Positions 38,366 through 51,136 of a DNA stretch of 64,000 nucleotides are shown piece by piece. Every line of letters begins with the position of its first letter. Position 1 is the first letter of the stretch. Below the pieces are notes generated by a model that saw only the letters and a list, made by a program, of their open reading frames with translations, had not been told where the DNA came from and did no database searches. The position numbers and the translations under genes were made by a program. Source of the stretch: Paralithodes platypus (lineage: Eukaryota > Arthropoda > Malacostraca > Decapoda > Lithodidae); NCBI GenBank assembly GCA_032716605.1, contig CM064551.1, positions 46,847,697 to 46,911,696 of the forward strand. Reading direction: 5' to 3'.

Positions 38366-40251
38366 CCTCCTCTTCAAACGCTCGTTTACCGTAGTTTGAA
38401 TCTACTGCGCAGAGCATATAAAATTTGAGGAGCCTTCATCATGAGCGCACGCAACCTCACTCATGGTTCTGTCATTATGAAATTGGGTTCTCACTACGAA
38501 AAAACTTTGTAACAAATAATAAATAAAAAGAAAATAAGAATAACTATTCATAAGCTTTCCATAGACTAGTGGATGTACTTGTGTGGATATTTGACCAGAC
38601 GCTGACTTCAGGCGTCATACTTCCTTCTCTGCTCTGCGCTCAACCTGCCCTGACGTGTCTCCCCATGCTCCGCTGGTTCCGCATTTGCTGCGTCCCTAGT
38701 GAGTATTTTCTCATTTGTTTACTTTGGGATGTATCGAGTAAGGTTAGGATATGCGTAGCAGGAGTGTCAGGGATGGGTTTCCCGCAGTTCAGTGTATTTG
38801 GGTCGTGTGTTTGGGACACCTATTTCGGGTGTACCCTCGTGGTCCCATGGTGGACGCGTGTTACATTTTTCGCGGCTAGCTAGCCTAGTTATTTAGTTGG
38901 CTTTAACTACGCGTTATTGGGCTTCTTCTTATCTTTCTGATGAAGTTGCCTTATTGTTTGTTTACTGACGTTCCTAGCGTATTTTTCTTCACTTAGTGAA
39001 GTTTTTTCTAGGTCCCGAGTCAGTGCTTCCCTCTTCCGGGATTTTTTCTACGATGTGGTGATGGCGGTTGTTCCTGTTGTGATATGTTACAGTGCTTTTT
39101 GTTTATATTACGACGTGATTAAGTGTTATTTCCGTCTGCTTAGGCCTAGCCAGCCACTCGTAGCTTTTTTTTACATGTACAAGTGTTATTGATTTATGGT
39201 TTAAATATGTAATACCGTGTCATGCGTGTCCTGGATTAGTTGTGTTTTGGCTTAATCCAGGGCCTATTTGTGTTTATCAGATTGCGTCTGGTTAGTGTGG
39301 GTTGCCTTGTCTGGCGGGTTTTCTCGGTTGCTCCAAGAAAGTCCTGCTGGTTGCCTTTTCCGGCGTGTTTTTTCGATTGCACCGAGAAAATCCGGCTGGT
39401 TGCCGAGTTTTATATCACGCGTGGTTAAAATAGGCTAGTTTCCCCCGGCGAGTGGTGGCCTGAGGGCTCTCCAGGACTGCGTCTCTGTAGTGGAGCCTGT
39501 GTTCAGGCTTACTGTGTGTTTCCCGGCGGGATGGCTATACCCGTTTAACTAGGTGTTCATGCGGACACCGGTTGTGTATAGTTTTTCCCGGTTTTTGCAA
39601 AGCCATTGAAAAACTAGGCTGTTGTGTTTGTTTGGTCTTTCCACCCCGGCGATCTTTTGCAAAGAAGTGGGGTTAGGAACAATTGGGGTTAACATTTAAA
39701 TTACTTTCACACCCGGCGGTTGAACCTTGGGGAGGTGGGATTAACGGATTTGCAATTCGGTAGAGTTAGCCAGACAATTGAGGGATACAATTGGGTATCG
39801 AGGCCTTCAAAAATACGGCGATCTATGAAGGCTTCGAGAGAAGTCAGATCTAAAAAGGTTTAAGATAGGCTTACCCCTTTTTAACTGCGACATAATAAGG
39901 AGGCCGGCGTCTTAATATGGGTTTCCGGTGGACAAAAAACCACTGGGAAGACTGCGTCATTTATAAAGATGTGCTCGTCTTTATATCAGGTCAGAGGATA
40001 TGCTTAAATCTTTTGGACAAGTAAAGATATTCTAAAATCTTTACATAGGAACCTACAGGGTAACAAGAGGTAATAGTGGAGTATTACGTCTTGTTGCCCG
40101 GCGGTTCATTAACACTTGTGTTAGAACATTTTGGGGTAACCTTATGAGCATTAATTCCTGGAAATTTTCTTTTTTCCAGGGCGGAGTTCCGGCGGGTCAA
40201 CAGAGGACCAGAAGGAGCCCGGGGGTGGGTTAGCTCATCCCAGTCTCTGTC
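38366..40251 (+). promoter_or_regulatory. D2-A2 left terminal repeat (rest) and leader
   Basis: 38366-38630 completes the left ITR, matching the complement at 54825-55120 including the A2-specific CATACTTCC/GGAAGTATG pair. The leader to the gag ATG repeats the A1 series of CCGGCG-bearing inverted repeats (39430, 39525, 39645, 39712, 39906, 40098, 40192) and the CCTGGAAATTTT/TTTCCAGG hairpin at 40158-40181. Confidence 0.6.
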
Positions 40252-42940
40252 ATGGCGTCTCTAGACCCTGTTTTTGCTCTGTGCTTAACACCCTCCTGTT
40301 CAGGGATCCCTATTTTTGTGCATACTCTATGCATCAGATGCGTCAAATGCTTGGACCGGTCAAGGGGTCTGTGGGTGACCAAGAATTGTACTTTTTGTAG
40401 TCAATTAAGTATTAAAGTCTTACAGCAAGATAATTTGGCCGCAGCGGTTGCATTGTGCGAGGTCAAACAACTCCTATCTAACTATGCTACTTCGGTGGCT
40501 CATAAAGCTCTTCAGTGTGATAACGTAGTTCTGTGGGAAAGATTGATTGCTCAGTATCCCCCACTTAAACGTCCCCCTTCTAGAAGTAGAGTAAATGTGC
40601 ATAAGTCGGCAGAGACTGGGCAGGGTACAGTGCTTGTTCCCTCCCCCGGCACATCTAAGAGACCTCGAGAGCCGACACCCCCGGCGACAACTTCCACGTC
40701 AAAATCGAGGTCCAGGTCACAGTCTCCCCTCCGACAGCAGACACATAGTCACTCTACTTCACCTTTGAGGAAGAAGAGCAAGGAGGAGAAGACCAAGGAC
40801 AGTCCGAATGTAAAATAAAAATCAAGGCGGAGTCACAAGTCTTCCAAAAAGGATACTCATGTACGAAAGTCCTCCCGGCGTTCGCCGGAACCTTGTGCCT
40901 CGCTTTCGGCCTCTACTCCCGACATGTCTCATGTCCAATCTGACAGGTCGGGAGTGGAGTCAGAGACTGTGGTGGGGGATATACCGGCGGACAAGTTGTC
41001 ACCTAATATTATTCCCAGTTCACATGTACCAGCTTTAGAGAGTTCTAACAGCAGTTATAACCCTCGAGAGGGCTCGAGTGAGGGCTCAGTAATTGGTGGG
41101 GTACCTAGCTCACAAGTGAGTTCCGGCCAAGACCGGGGAGTTTGGAGGTACTCCCAGCCATGGCGTGACGGCTCACATCATTCTCATGCACCAAAGGTAG
41201 TGGCAGATGTCCACCGGGACGCTGAGATCCCATCGTCCATCCCGGACTTAACATGGCAGCATGAGGGGGTCCCGGCTTCGGCGGAATCCTCTCCTGAGAG
41301 GCCGGGGGAAAGGGATGAGGGTTCTATAATTTCTGAGATGGAGATTCAAGAGTCAGGTTCATTGATAGACGACTCTCCGAGTAGGAATGATTCGCCACAT
41401 AGTTCATCCTCTGCTAAATTTGTCACAGCTGATGAAATTAATGGGTTACTAGCGAATGCACTAACAAAGGTTTTTGGTCAACAGCCGGAGACTCCTACAG
41501 TTGGTTTGGGAGCTTCCACGACAGCATCGAATGTCCAACCTCTGGCTACTTCCATTGCTTTGATACAAATTCCGCACCCTCCCCCTGTATCACCTACTAA
41601 TGTTACTAGGCCATCTTCGGCAGCACTGACTACTTCCAATGTGAGAGTAGTAGCAGATGTAAATCCTCCCCCTTTAGACAAAGCCCCGGTCAGAAAGGGG
41701 GCTATGCCCCTATTATACGGGCCAGATGAGTCATGGGTAACAATGTTCCCAGCAAAGCCAGAGGTAGCACAGTCCACTATGTCGGGGGAGCTTCCGGTAC
41801 CATGTGAGTGGGTAATCCAAGGGAATAAATCTAGGAAGTTACGTGCTTTAGATGTTCTAGGAAATGTACTTGATGTTAATATTAAGGTCATTCTTAACTA
41901 TTATCATCATGATTATTTTGTGTATACTTCTACACCTGCCCTACCCCCTGCGTCAGCTTCAAAACTGTTTTCGGACTGGACCAAAGCATGACGGTTTCAA
42001 TGATATAAAAGCACTGTCAGCTCTAACACCAGAGTTAGGTTTAAAGACGTTCACAGACACAGCCGCAAATCCAGTTTTGAAGGTGGAGCAGTTGGGTCCG
42101 AGACCTTGGGTGGAATGGGAAGTGGAGGCTCAGAACTTTGCTACAACTTTTACTTCCAAATCTTCGCACCAAATTCCACAAGAAAGCCATTCTTAGTTCT
42201 CTCTGCCGGTATTCTCTGCCGGCGGAGTTCCCTCTGCTTTATTTGCATTTTTAGCTGCCCCTAAAATTAATCTATGCGAGCTTAAAGATCCCTTTTCTAC
42301 GCTGTCCACTGCTCACCTAGACCGGGAGTTTAGACTACGTGGGAAAGCATATAGACTTTTTTCCCAGTATATTGTCACACAACAGGTAGCTAAGTCAATG
42401 CTAAGATCTGCTCAGGCAATCGCGGACGCGGAAGTCCAAAAAGCTATTGAACTGTCTAGACGCTTGCTACTCCAGACTTCTATACAGTCACTGGGAGATA
42501 TCCGTACAGCCTTGCTAGAGGCGGTGCGGGCAAGACAAGATCTAAGGATGTCTCTCGTGAGGAAGCTCCCGGATAGGATTGCAAATCAAGTGGTTATGTC
42601 CCCTGTTCTAACTGCCTCTTTAATGTCCCCGGAGGTGTGGAAAACAGTATTCAACATGGCTCAGGCCTTTAAGCACAGTCCCACCCCATCTAAGAAACCT
42701 GCTTTCAATTTTCCCAAGCCCAAACCAGTCGCAAAAGCTCAGCCTGGTGGGGCAAAGCCCTTTCATCTGCCTAAGTCCTCTTCCACCCAAAGTCAGGCTC
42801 AGTACAGATACAAGCAAGGAAAGTTTTCAGGTAATCATAAAGGACAGAAGTATCAACGACCGGGCCAGAGCCAGGGCCCGTCTCCTGCCAAACCCGGCCA
42901 GTCGTCGAAGCATACACCACCACCACCACCAAAAAACTAG
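40252..42940 (+). pseudogene. gag: D2-A2 gag-like ORF1
   Basis: Same layout as A1: Cys-rich start (CLTPSCSGIPIFVHTLCIRC…NCTFC), SR-rich middle, conserved C-terminal blocks and a proline tract before the stop. Broken by TAA at 40816, a frameshift near 41985 (TWTKA/KHDGF), and TAG at about 42196 in place of the Trp codon of SHSWFSL. The last 180 residues are open to the stop at 42938-42940. Confidence 0.75.
42931..42937 (+). promoter_or_regulatory. A AAA AAC slippery heptamer at gag/RT overlap (A2)
   Basis: Codons CCA AAA AAC TAG in gag frame. The -1 frame CTA GGG TCT CTC TCA is open into the RT N-terminus (LPEPVLRRVDQRVVQPANPC). Identical heptamer placement to A1. Confidence 0.7.
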
Positions 42941-43410
42941 GGTCTCTCTCACTCCCAGAGCCAGTCTTACGGCGGGTAGATCAGAGGGTAGTCCAGCCGG
43001 CGAACCCTTGTCTGCTAACTGGGTCGTTCCGGGCGTGTCATCGCGCATGGCCATTAAACACATGGGCGAGGATGGTGGCACGCAAAGGCATCACCTGGCA
43101 GTGGCTCCGGCGACCTCGCTTACGTCAGCCGACAAAGGCAAATTTTGTTTCATTAGAGGTGGAGTCACTGATCCAAGAGATGATCGCCAAGAATGTCATC
43201 ATCCCGGTCCCTCAAAATTACCCAGTATTTACGTCCAAACTCTTTCTAGTGCCCAAAAGGGACAGTGTTCAGATGAGGCCGGTCGTAGACCTGTCTTATC
43301 TGAACCTCCATATTCACAACGTTTCCTTCAGGATGCTGACAGTGAATCAAATCAGGCTAACACTTCCGCCGGAAGGGTGGTTGTGTTCTTTAGACCTGAC
43401 AGACGCGTAT
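42938..43410 (+). pseudogene. D2-A2 RT, 5' part
   Basis: -1 frame relative to gag: RVDQRVVQPANPCLLTGSFR, HRAWPLNTWARMVARKGITW, NFVSLEVESLIQEMIAKN, FTSKLFLVPKRDSVQMRPVV, DLSYLNLHIHNVSFRM, CSLDLTDAY. Motif A is intact. Cut after the Tyr codon by D2-B1; the frame resumes with WHVPVNKRF at 51137. Confidence 0.85.
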
Positions 43411-43700
43411 TTATTAGTGGCCCCTCCATCATTGACGAACATGCCTATTACATAAGGCATCCTCTTCAAACACTAATCCGCCGTAGTTTGAATCTACCGC
43501 GCAGAGCATTTAAAAACTGAGGAGCCTTCATCATGAGCGCACGCGACCTCACTCATGGCTTCAGTCATTATGAATTGGGTTCTCACTACGAAAAAACTTC
43601 GTAAAAAATAAAAACAAAAGAAAATAAGAATAACTATCCAATAAGCTTTCCATCATATCGTGGATGTACTTGTGTGGATTTCTGACCAGACGCTGAATCA

Positions 43701-45501
43701 GGCGTCATTCCTCCTTCTTTGCTCTGCGCTCAGCCTGCCCGGACGTACCTTTCAGGCTCCGCTGGTTCCGCATTCGTGGCGTCCCTAGTGAGTTTTTTCT
43801 CATTTGTTTACTCTGGGATGTATCGAGTAAGGTTAGGATAGGCGTAGCAGGAGTGTCCTGGGCTGGTTGCCCTCAGTGCAATGTATTTTGGGTCGTATGT
43901 ATGGGGCATCTATTTCGGATGTACCCTCGTGGTCCTGTTGTGGACACGTGAACTTTTCACAGTTTGGTTTAGTTGGTGATGCAGGCGGCTTTCATTACGC
44001 GTTAATAATTGCTGCCTTTTATCCTTCTGATGAGGTAAGCTGTGTGTTTGCTGACGTTCCCAGCGTATTTTTCTTCACTTAGTGAAGTTTTTTCTGGGTC
44101 CGTGTCAGGCTTCCCGGGGTTGGGAAGTTATCGCTTCGGTGGTGTGTTGGCGGTGGTTCCTGTTGTGATATTCCAGTGTGTGTTTATATTTCAACTATTT
44201 TCATGCCGTCTACCTAGGCCTAGCCAGCCGCTCGTAGCTTTGCCACATGTCTAGTGTTATTATTTATTTTATAAATATGCCCTACTGTGTCATGTGTATC
44301 CGGGTTTTAGTTGTGTATTGGCTAATTCCTCGGACTATATTTGTTTCCTGGTTTAGTTGTGTATTGGCTAATTCCACGGATTATGTTGTGACCTTGGTTA
44401 GTCGTGCGTGTCTCTCCTCGTGTCGTATTGTTCAGATGGTGTCTGTTCAGGGTGGGGTTTGCCTTCCGGCGGGTTTTCTCGGTTTCACCGTGAAAAATCC
44501 TGACCGATGAGCAGTGTTAGGCCACACGTGGTTTTTTAACACTGGCTGGTTCCCCGGCGAGGGGAGGTGTCTGTGGCTCTCCAGGACTGCGTATCTGTGG
44601 GTGCCTGGTTTCAGGCCTCCTTTATAATTCCCGGCGGGATGGCTGTACCCATCCTTACATATATATTTAGTTATATATAAAGAAACGACGTTCGTGAGAA
44701 CACTCGTTTTTTATAGGTTTTTCTACCTGGTTTACGACAAACCACGGGGAAAACCTAGCTGTTGTTTAGGCGTTCCTCCCCGGCGATCTTTTACAAAGTA
44801 GTGGGGTCAGGAACTTGTGGGGTTAACTTTTAGACTTCTCACCCGGCGGGTGCACCTTAGCAGGGTGGGATAAAACGACTTAGGTCTCTTATAGTTAACC
44901 AATCCATGTGAGTGATACTCTGTGTATCGCTGCCTTTACTCTTACGGCATTTGAAGGATCAGTGAGGTTTAACCAAATCGATTTCCACACCCGGCGGGTG
45001 CCCCTAAGTAAAGGAACTAAGGAATTTATAAACAAATTCAATTTCGATTAACCTTAATTGGGTGATACTTTCAGTATCGCCGCCTTCTATTTTTACGACG
45101 ATCGTTTGGGACAATTCGTTAAAAAATCAGATCTCGTATATTCCTGCCCTGGGCTATTCTACTAAAATATTTCAAGGGCCGGCGTCTTTACAAAATTGAA
45201 TCTTGAGACAGTCACCACCTCCTACAGACTATTAGTGCCATACTGGACCATTATATCAGAGGGTATTCTTCATGTTCTTAGCTAAGAAGACTTGTTTAGC
45301 CTCTTTATACCCAGCCGCGTGGCGAGATGTGTTAGCTGTGTCTTTGCATCCCGTTACCCGGCGGGTTATTAACACTTGTATGCGAACACTTGGGTTAACC
45401 TTATGAGCATTAATTCCTGGAAATTTTTCTTTATTTTTCCAGAGCTGAGCTCCGGCGGACCAATACAGACCCGGCGGTAGTTCCTCACACCAGTCTCTGT
45501 C
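43701..45501 (+). promoter_or_regulatory. D2-B1 leader, possible intron
   Basis: Non-coding. Same CCGGCG-bearing inverted repeats as the A copies in diverged form, e.g. GATACTCTGTGTATC and GATACTTTCAGTATC hairpins. GATGAGGTAAGC at 44029-44040 is a good splice donor and TTTATTTTTCCAGAG at about 45430 a good acceptor. B2 keeps both (60683, 62075), while A copies lack the donor GT. Splicing is inference. Confidence 0.5.
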
Positions 45502-47900
45502 ATGGCTAATGTGACCCCAGTTTTTGCCCTGTGCATTACCCCTACTTGCGCGGGTATCCCAATTTTTGCACATACCCTTTGCATAAGGTGTGTTAGATGT
45601 CTAGACCGTTCAAGGGGTCTCTGGGTTACACGTAATTGTTCTTTTTGCTCCCAATTAACCAATAAAGTCCTGTGTGACAATGACAAGACCGCGGCGGTAG
45701 CGTTGAGAGAGGTCAGACAACAAATGTCGGCCTACACTACCATTGTCGCACATAAGTCACTTCAATGTGACAACGTCCCACTTTGGGATAAGTTGCTGTC
45801 AGAGCACCCTCCCCCTAAACGTACCTCTAGAGTAAGGGGTTTTAAGCCGACAGAGACTAGCCAGGATTCTGTATCGTCTGTGGAGACGTTTAAACGCCCG
45901 AGAGAGCCTACTCCCCCGGCAGCCACCTCCTCGTCGCAGGCGAGATCGAGGTCAAGGTCACCCCTCAGACAACGGTCTTCAAGTCGGGCCTCTTCCCCGG
46001 CTAGTAAGAAGTGCAAGACTGAAGCTTCCCCCAGGGGCCATGGTGGTGATTCTTCCAAACCTAGGTCCAGTTCGCGGTCACACCGTAGCCACAAATCCTC
46101 CAAAAAGGATTCCCATAAGAAGTCCTCTCGACATTCTACTAAGTCTAGTGCATCTCATCGTACCTCTACACCTGACAATGTTTCTGTTACAGCCTCAGAG
46201 TATAGTGAAGCGCCTGTCCCTAAACAAGATTTACCTATTGATATTTTAACCCTAGAAATGGAGAGTTCAGGATATTCAATAATTGAGAATGTTTCAGACT
46301 CTCAAGAGAGCGTAGGCCAGAGCCTCGGTGTTTGGCGATTTGCTCAGCCAGGGTCTGACCATCCACGTCCGACTCATACGAGTCACACAGTAGCCGATGT
46401 CCACAGGGACGCGGCGACCCCATCCTCTATCCCTGATTTATCTTGGAAACAAGGTGCCCCTGCCTCGGCGGGGTCTTCTCAGGAGGATCGGGAGGAACAA
46501 GATGAAGTGTCATTAATTTCAGATAGGGAAGGACAAGGGTCAGGCTCAGGCCTGGACGCCGCCCATGATAATACTAATTCACCTGAAAGTTCTGCACCTA
46601 ACCAGTTTGTTACAGCACAAGAAATTGATGGGTTACTTACTCATGCTCTATCAAAATTCTTTAATCAACAACGAGAAAACCCCACAATGGACTTGGGGGC
46701 TCCCTTGACAGGTTCTGCGGTACGGCCTCTGATAACGTCAATCGATTTATCTAAGATTCCTAACCCTCCTACTCTGTCACCGGCAGGGAGCTCTAAGCCA
46801 GCTACGGCGGCATTCACTACGTCAAATGTCAGGGTCATTACGGATGTTAATCCACCCCCTCTAGACAAAGCGCCTCTTAGAAAGGTAGCTATGCCCCTGC
46901 TTTATGGGCCAGACGAGTCATGGGTCCCTTTGAACCCCTCTAAGCCAGAGCTTGCCCAGCCTACCTTGTCAGGGGAACTCCCGGTACCACGTGAGTGGTT
47001 TATCCAGGGAAATAAGTCTAAGAAATTAAGGGCATTGGATGCCTTGGGTAATGTTTTGGACGTAAATATCAAGGCTATACCTAGTTATTATCATCAGGAT
47101 TATTTTGTTTATGCATCTAAGCCTGCTTTACCCCCTGCCTCAGCTTCAAAACTTTTTTCAGACTGGTCTAAGCTGGATGGGTTTAATGATATTAAGGCTC
47201 TGTTGGCTATTACTCCTGAACTAGATTTACAGACCGTCACAGACGAGACAGCTAATCCAGTGTTGAAGGTGGGACAGTTAGGACCAGGACCTTGGGTGGA
47301 TTGGGAGGTAGAGGCTCAAACTTTGCAACCACTTTCACTTCTAAATCTTCCCACCAGATCCCTCAGGATACACATTCATGGTTCTCAATGCCGGTAGGTT
47401 CTGCCGGCGGAGTTCCGTCAGCTTTATTTTCCTTTTTAGCTGCCCCTAAGATTAATCTTTGTGAACTAAAGGAACCATTCATTACCCCTACCCCTTCTCA
47501 CCTAGACAGAGAATTTAGGCTAAGGGGAAAAGCTTTCCGCCTGTTTTCACAGTACATAGTTTCTCAACAGGTGGCTAAGTCTTTACTCAGGTCTACTCAG
47601 GCAATCGCAGACGCGGATGCTCGAAGATCAGTTGAATTATCCCGGCGTCTGATTCTTCAGTCGTCAATTCAATCCTTAGGTGACATACGCACAGCCTTAC
47701 TTGAGGCGGTGCGAGCACGACAGGATCTTAGGATGTCATTAGTTCGCAAGCTGCCTGATCGCATTGCTAACCAGGTGGTAATGTCCCCAGTACTTACACC
47801 TTCTTTAATGTCCCCTGATGTATGGCGAACAGTGTTTAACATGGCACAGGCCGTGAAGCACAGTCCCGCACAGGCTAAGAACATGTCAATATCATTTTAA
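45502..47900 (+). pseudogene. gag: D2-B1 gag-like ORF1
   Basis: Open for ~600 residues from ATG 45502: Cys-rich start (CITPTCAGIPIFAHTLCIRC, NCSFC), SR-rich region (RSRSRSPLRQRSSSR), conserved blocks LLYGPDESWVPLNP, GELPVPREWFIQG, YYHQDYFVYASKPALPPASA. One base is missing in the A-run of GAGGCTCAAACTTTGC (about 47320), shifting into the 47292-47900 frame (SWFSMPVGSAGGVPSALFSF, LLEAVRARQDLRMSLVRKL). The C-terminal basic tail and frameshift site are lost to the deletion fusing it to RT sequence at about 47885. Confidence 0.78.
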
Positions 47901-49108
47901 ATCATGTCAAAACTCTAGGCTTCAAGGTAAATCTGGTAAAGTCAAACCTTGTTCCCTCAAGAGTAATTCAGTGGATAGGGCTGGTCTGGGACACCGCCGC
48001 TCTCACTCTGAGTCAGAGTGTGGACAATCGCAACAGGTTTCGCAGGAAACTGTTCAGGTTTCTTCACAGTCTGACTACGACACGAAGAGTCTGGGAGTCT
48101 CTGGTCGGCTCTCTCAACTGGATTCAGCTAACTGTCAAGTTGGGCCGGTTGAAAGTAAAACGATTAATATTGGAGGGCAACAAATATTTCCCACTCTTAC
48201 CGGCGGGAAAATTATGGCCCATACCAAAATTAATCCACACCTTACTAGCGGTCTGGGCGAAGAGGGAAACATTGCACTCAATCATGTCATGGACCTCTCC
48301 TCCTCCAACGGTATGGGTAGACACGGATGCGTCAGGCACCATAGGGTGGGGATTTCAGTCAAATCAGGGGCACCAGGGTCAGGGACTTTGGTCCCACTTA
48401 GAAATCTCTCACATAAATGTCAAAGAGTTACTAGTCCCATTGTATTTCCTTCAGGCTCACGGCCCGGCGTTACGGGGCAAGTCGGTGGCCTTCAGAATGG
48501 ACAATCTGAATGCAGTTCACTGTATTCAGAAACAAGGGTCAACGAGGTCAAGGAAGTTGCTACTCGTGTCGGAAGAGATTTTTGTTCTAGCCAGCAGTCT
48601 AGATATTTATCTTCACGCATCTTATCTCCCAGGCGTAGCGAACGTCTGGGCAGACGCTCTGTCCCGGAGACAGAGCACGACAGTAGAATGGGAACTCAAG
48701 CAACCCATTTTCGACCTAATGATTGCGGAGCTCTCCCATCCACAAGTGGATCTTTTTGCGTCCGAGGAGACTCACAAGCTCCCTCTATACCTCACCCGCC
48801 GGACGATAACGCCGGCAGGGGGGCCAGACGCCCTAGTGACAGACTGGAACAGATGGAGCTCCATCTATCTGTTTCCGCCGCCAGATGCGTCACTAATGTG
48901 CCACGTAGTGAACAAACTACGAGTTTATCGAGGCTTAGTCTCGCTAATCGCGCCCCTGTGGCCAGCGCAGGTGTGGTGCCAGCAGTTAATAATGTGGTGC
49001 CCGGACCCGGTATCGCTCCCGGTCGGGTACTTCCACTTAGACACGATTGGCAACCTAGAGACCTCGCTGACTTTTGCATTATGGACATTCAGGAGGCCAA
49101 GTGGCTAG
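47890..49108 (+). pseudogene. D2-B1 RT C-end / RNase H / MT-like, deleted N-part
   Basis: Begins abruptly in sequence equal to the RT thumb region (NRNRFRRKLFRFLHSLTTTRRV). RNase H-like VWVDTDASGTIGWG, HINVKELLVPLYF, FRMDNLNAVHCIQKQGSTRS and VANVWADALSRRQS follow, then VDLFASEETHKLPLYLTRR, YLFPPPDASLMCHVVN, LIAPLWPAQVW. Stop at 49106-49108, 28 nt into the YR frame. No RT catalytic motif remains. Confidence 0.8.
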
Positions 49109-50062
49109 CACCATACGGTAGGGATGTGACCAATAAATTGCTCAATCAATATACTCAGTCTACTAAGCGACAATATCAATCTCATTGGAAAGCTTTTACT
49201 TCTTGGATTGTTAGAACGGAACAAACTGTACCCTCAGTGGCATTGGTTTTTAATTACTTGAACTATCTGTTTGAGCAGAAACGTTTATCTGTGGTTACTT
49301 TGAAGAATCACTTAACTGCGATTAGAGTGCCCTTTTTCGACCTTACAGGTCTATCCATACCGGTGGCGGAGGAAACAGGATTTATGAGAGCGTGTTTTAA
49401 ACTCCGCCCACCTCCCCGTCAGCTCATGCCTACTTGGTCTCTGGACAAAGCTTTGTCTTTACTTCATTCTCGTCTGTATCAAAATACTGCAGACTTTGCT
49501 TTAATCTTAAAGAAGGCAGTTTTCCTTTTGGCTTTGGCCACCGGAAACAGAGTGTCTGAGCTGGCGGCGATGAGCAACACACCTAATTGTCTTAGGTTTG
49601 GTAGACTTAATGATTCAATTTCCATTGCACCCTCCCCGGCGTTTGTAGCCAAGAATGAGCATAGTGCACACGTGTTTTTCTGAATTCACGGTGCCGGCGT
49701 TAAAAAGGGGAAAGGTGCATCATAATTTATGTCCAGTGCAAGCTCTAACCAAATATTTAAGAATAGCTCCTCATAACCCCCAAGGTGCTTTATGGGTAGC
49801 GAGTACGGGTAAACGCTTACTTAAACGGCGATTAGCCTCTCTTCTAGTAGAAGTCATTAAAGAGAGTAATCCCGGCGTTGTGGGTAGGGCCCACGATTTA
49901 CGCAAGTGGGCGGCCTCTTTACGTTTCCTGAAAAACTTTTCAGTTGAAGATATTGCGTCCACACAGTTGTGGGCGTCTAATCATACGTTTCTCTCTAGAT
50001 ACTTGTCAGTTGCTCTAGACAAACCTTCCTTACCATGTATAGCTTTAAGGCAGAGGGTCTAG
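49081..50062 (+). pseudogene. D2-B1 tyrosine recombinase, one frameshift
   Basis: From ATG 49081: MDIQEAKWLAPYGRDV, TKRQYQSHWKAFTSW, VVTLKNHLTAIR, LATGNRVSELAAMSN (catalytic Arg). An extra T in CGTGTTTTTCTGA at about 49675 causes a stop. The other frame continues FSEFTVPALKRGKVHHNLCP, RAHDLRKWAASL (His, Arg), TFLSRYLSVALDKP (Tyr), ending IALRQRV at 50062. All four catalytic residues survive; the break is one base in a T-run. Confidence 0.85.
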
Positions 50063-50091
50063 GTGGCCCTGCAGTCACTTATGTTTATTTT

Positions 50092-50114
50092 CAAGGAAAG
50101 GGGGGGGGGGGGGG
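50092..50114 (+). promoter_or_regulatory. Purine/G tract after YR stop (B1)
   Basis: AAGGAAA followed by about 15 G, then TGCAGTCAGTTGACATAGGA and CACCCTAGACCCCGCCGG. Same position relative to YR stop as in A1 and A2. Confidence 0.55.
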
Positions 50115-50606
50115 TGCAGTCAGTTGACATAGGACACCCTAGACCCCGCCGGAGTATGAGAACTGTGATATGAAAATTTCTCTGAGAGAATTTGTGCTAG
50201 TACAAAGTTTAGTACAAAACAACGGTGTTGTTATAGTAGTTTTAGCTGCGAAAGCAATGTAACATTAGTTCAATGGAGTTCATTAGCAATTGATCTCCAC
50301 ATGTATTTTGGGGTTTATGATGTGCACATATAAACTTATAACTTATTATTTGTCACCACTCGTTGAGTGGGGTGCCTTTTGTAACTACAGATCTGTGTTC
50401 AGAATCTTCAGGGTTACCTATTTTTGTCAGGCAGGCTTCTTTGAAGCACGCACCTGCCTGAACCCCCTTTTTCTTGTATATTTCCGGCCTACGCCGTATT
50501 AAATACATTTTTCAAAAGTAAGAATACTATGTGGTTGTTTTTATTATCTGCTTTTCTAGAGTTATGATATGATTACGAATGTCCCCCTCCAGTCTTAGAT
50601 ATCAGG
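50115..50606 (+). other. D2-B1 3' untranslated region
   Basis: No gene. It keeps CACCACTCGTTGAGTGGGGTG and GGCAGGCTTCTTTGAAGCAC, compensated variants of the A1 inverted repeats, which suggests selected RNA structure. Confidence 0.5.
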
Positions 50607-51134
50607 CATGTTCGTCAATGATGGAGGGGCCACTAATAAATTATAGGTTTGACTCCTGTAAGGAGATAAAGAAAACCTAATATTTAGTAGTGGCCCCGTA
50701 ATCATTGACGACTGGGGCCCTCCCGACCGTCCCCTCCCCATTCGTTGATGTATTAAGGATTTTGGTTTACTTGATATGTCAGTGAAGGAGGAATGACGCC
50801 TGATTCAGCGTCTGGTCAGAAATCCACACAAGTACATCCACGATATGATGGAAAGCTTATTGGATAGTTATTCTTATTTTCTTTTTGTTTTTATTTTTTA
50901 CGAAGTTTTTTCGTAGTGAGAACCCAATTCATAATGACTGAAGCCATGAGTGAGGTCGCGTGCGCTCATGATGAAGGCTCCTCAGTTTTTTAAATGCTCT
51001 GCGCGGTAGATTCAAACTACGGCGGATTAGTGTTTGAAGAGGATGCCTTATGTAATAGGCATGTTCGTCAATGATTACGGGGCCACTACTAAATATTAGG
51101 TTTTCTTTATCTCCTTACAGGAGTCAAACCTATA
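50607..51134 (+). repeat. D2-B1 ICR and right terminal cassette
   Basis: The complement of the left terminus (GGCATGTTCGTCAATGATGG and following) is joined at AT to a 493-bp cassette with 70-bp inverted ends starting TATAGGTTTGACTCC at 50642. B1-specific GTTCGTC matches its own left end GACGAAC, unlike A1. Confidence 0.82.
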
Positions 51135-51136
51135 AT

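Larger units (their letters stand above)
43411..51134 (+). mobile_element. DIRS-like retrotransposon D2, subfamily B copy B1
   Basis: Inserted in A2 RT between DAY and WHV with AT duplicated (43409-43410, 51135-51136). The left terminus and ITR (43411-43700) match the complement at 50785-51100 with B-specific bases (CTGAATCAGGCG / CGCCTGATTCAG). It contains gag, a deletion-fused RNase H part and YR. 7,724 bp. It lacks most of RT through an internal deletion at about 47890. Confidence 0.88.
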
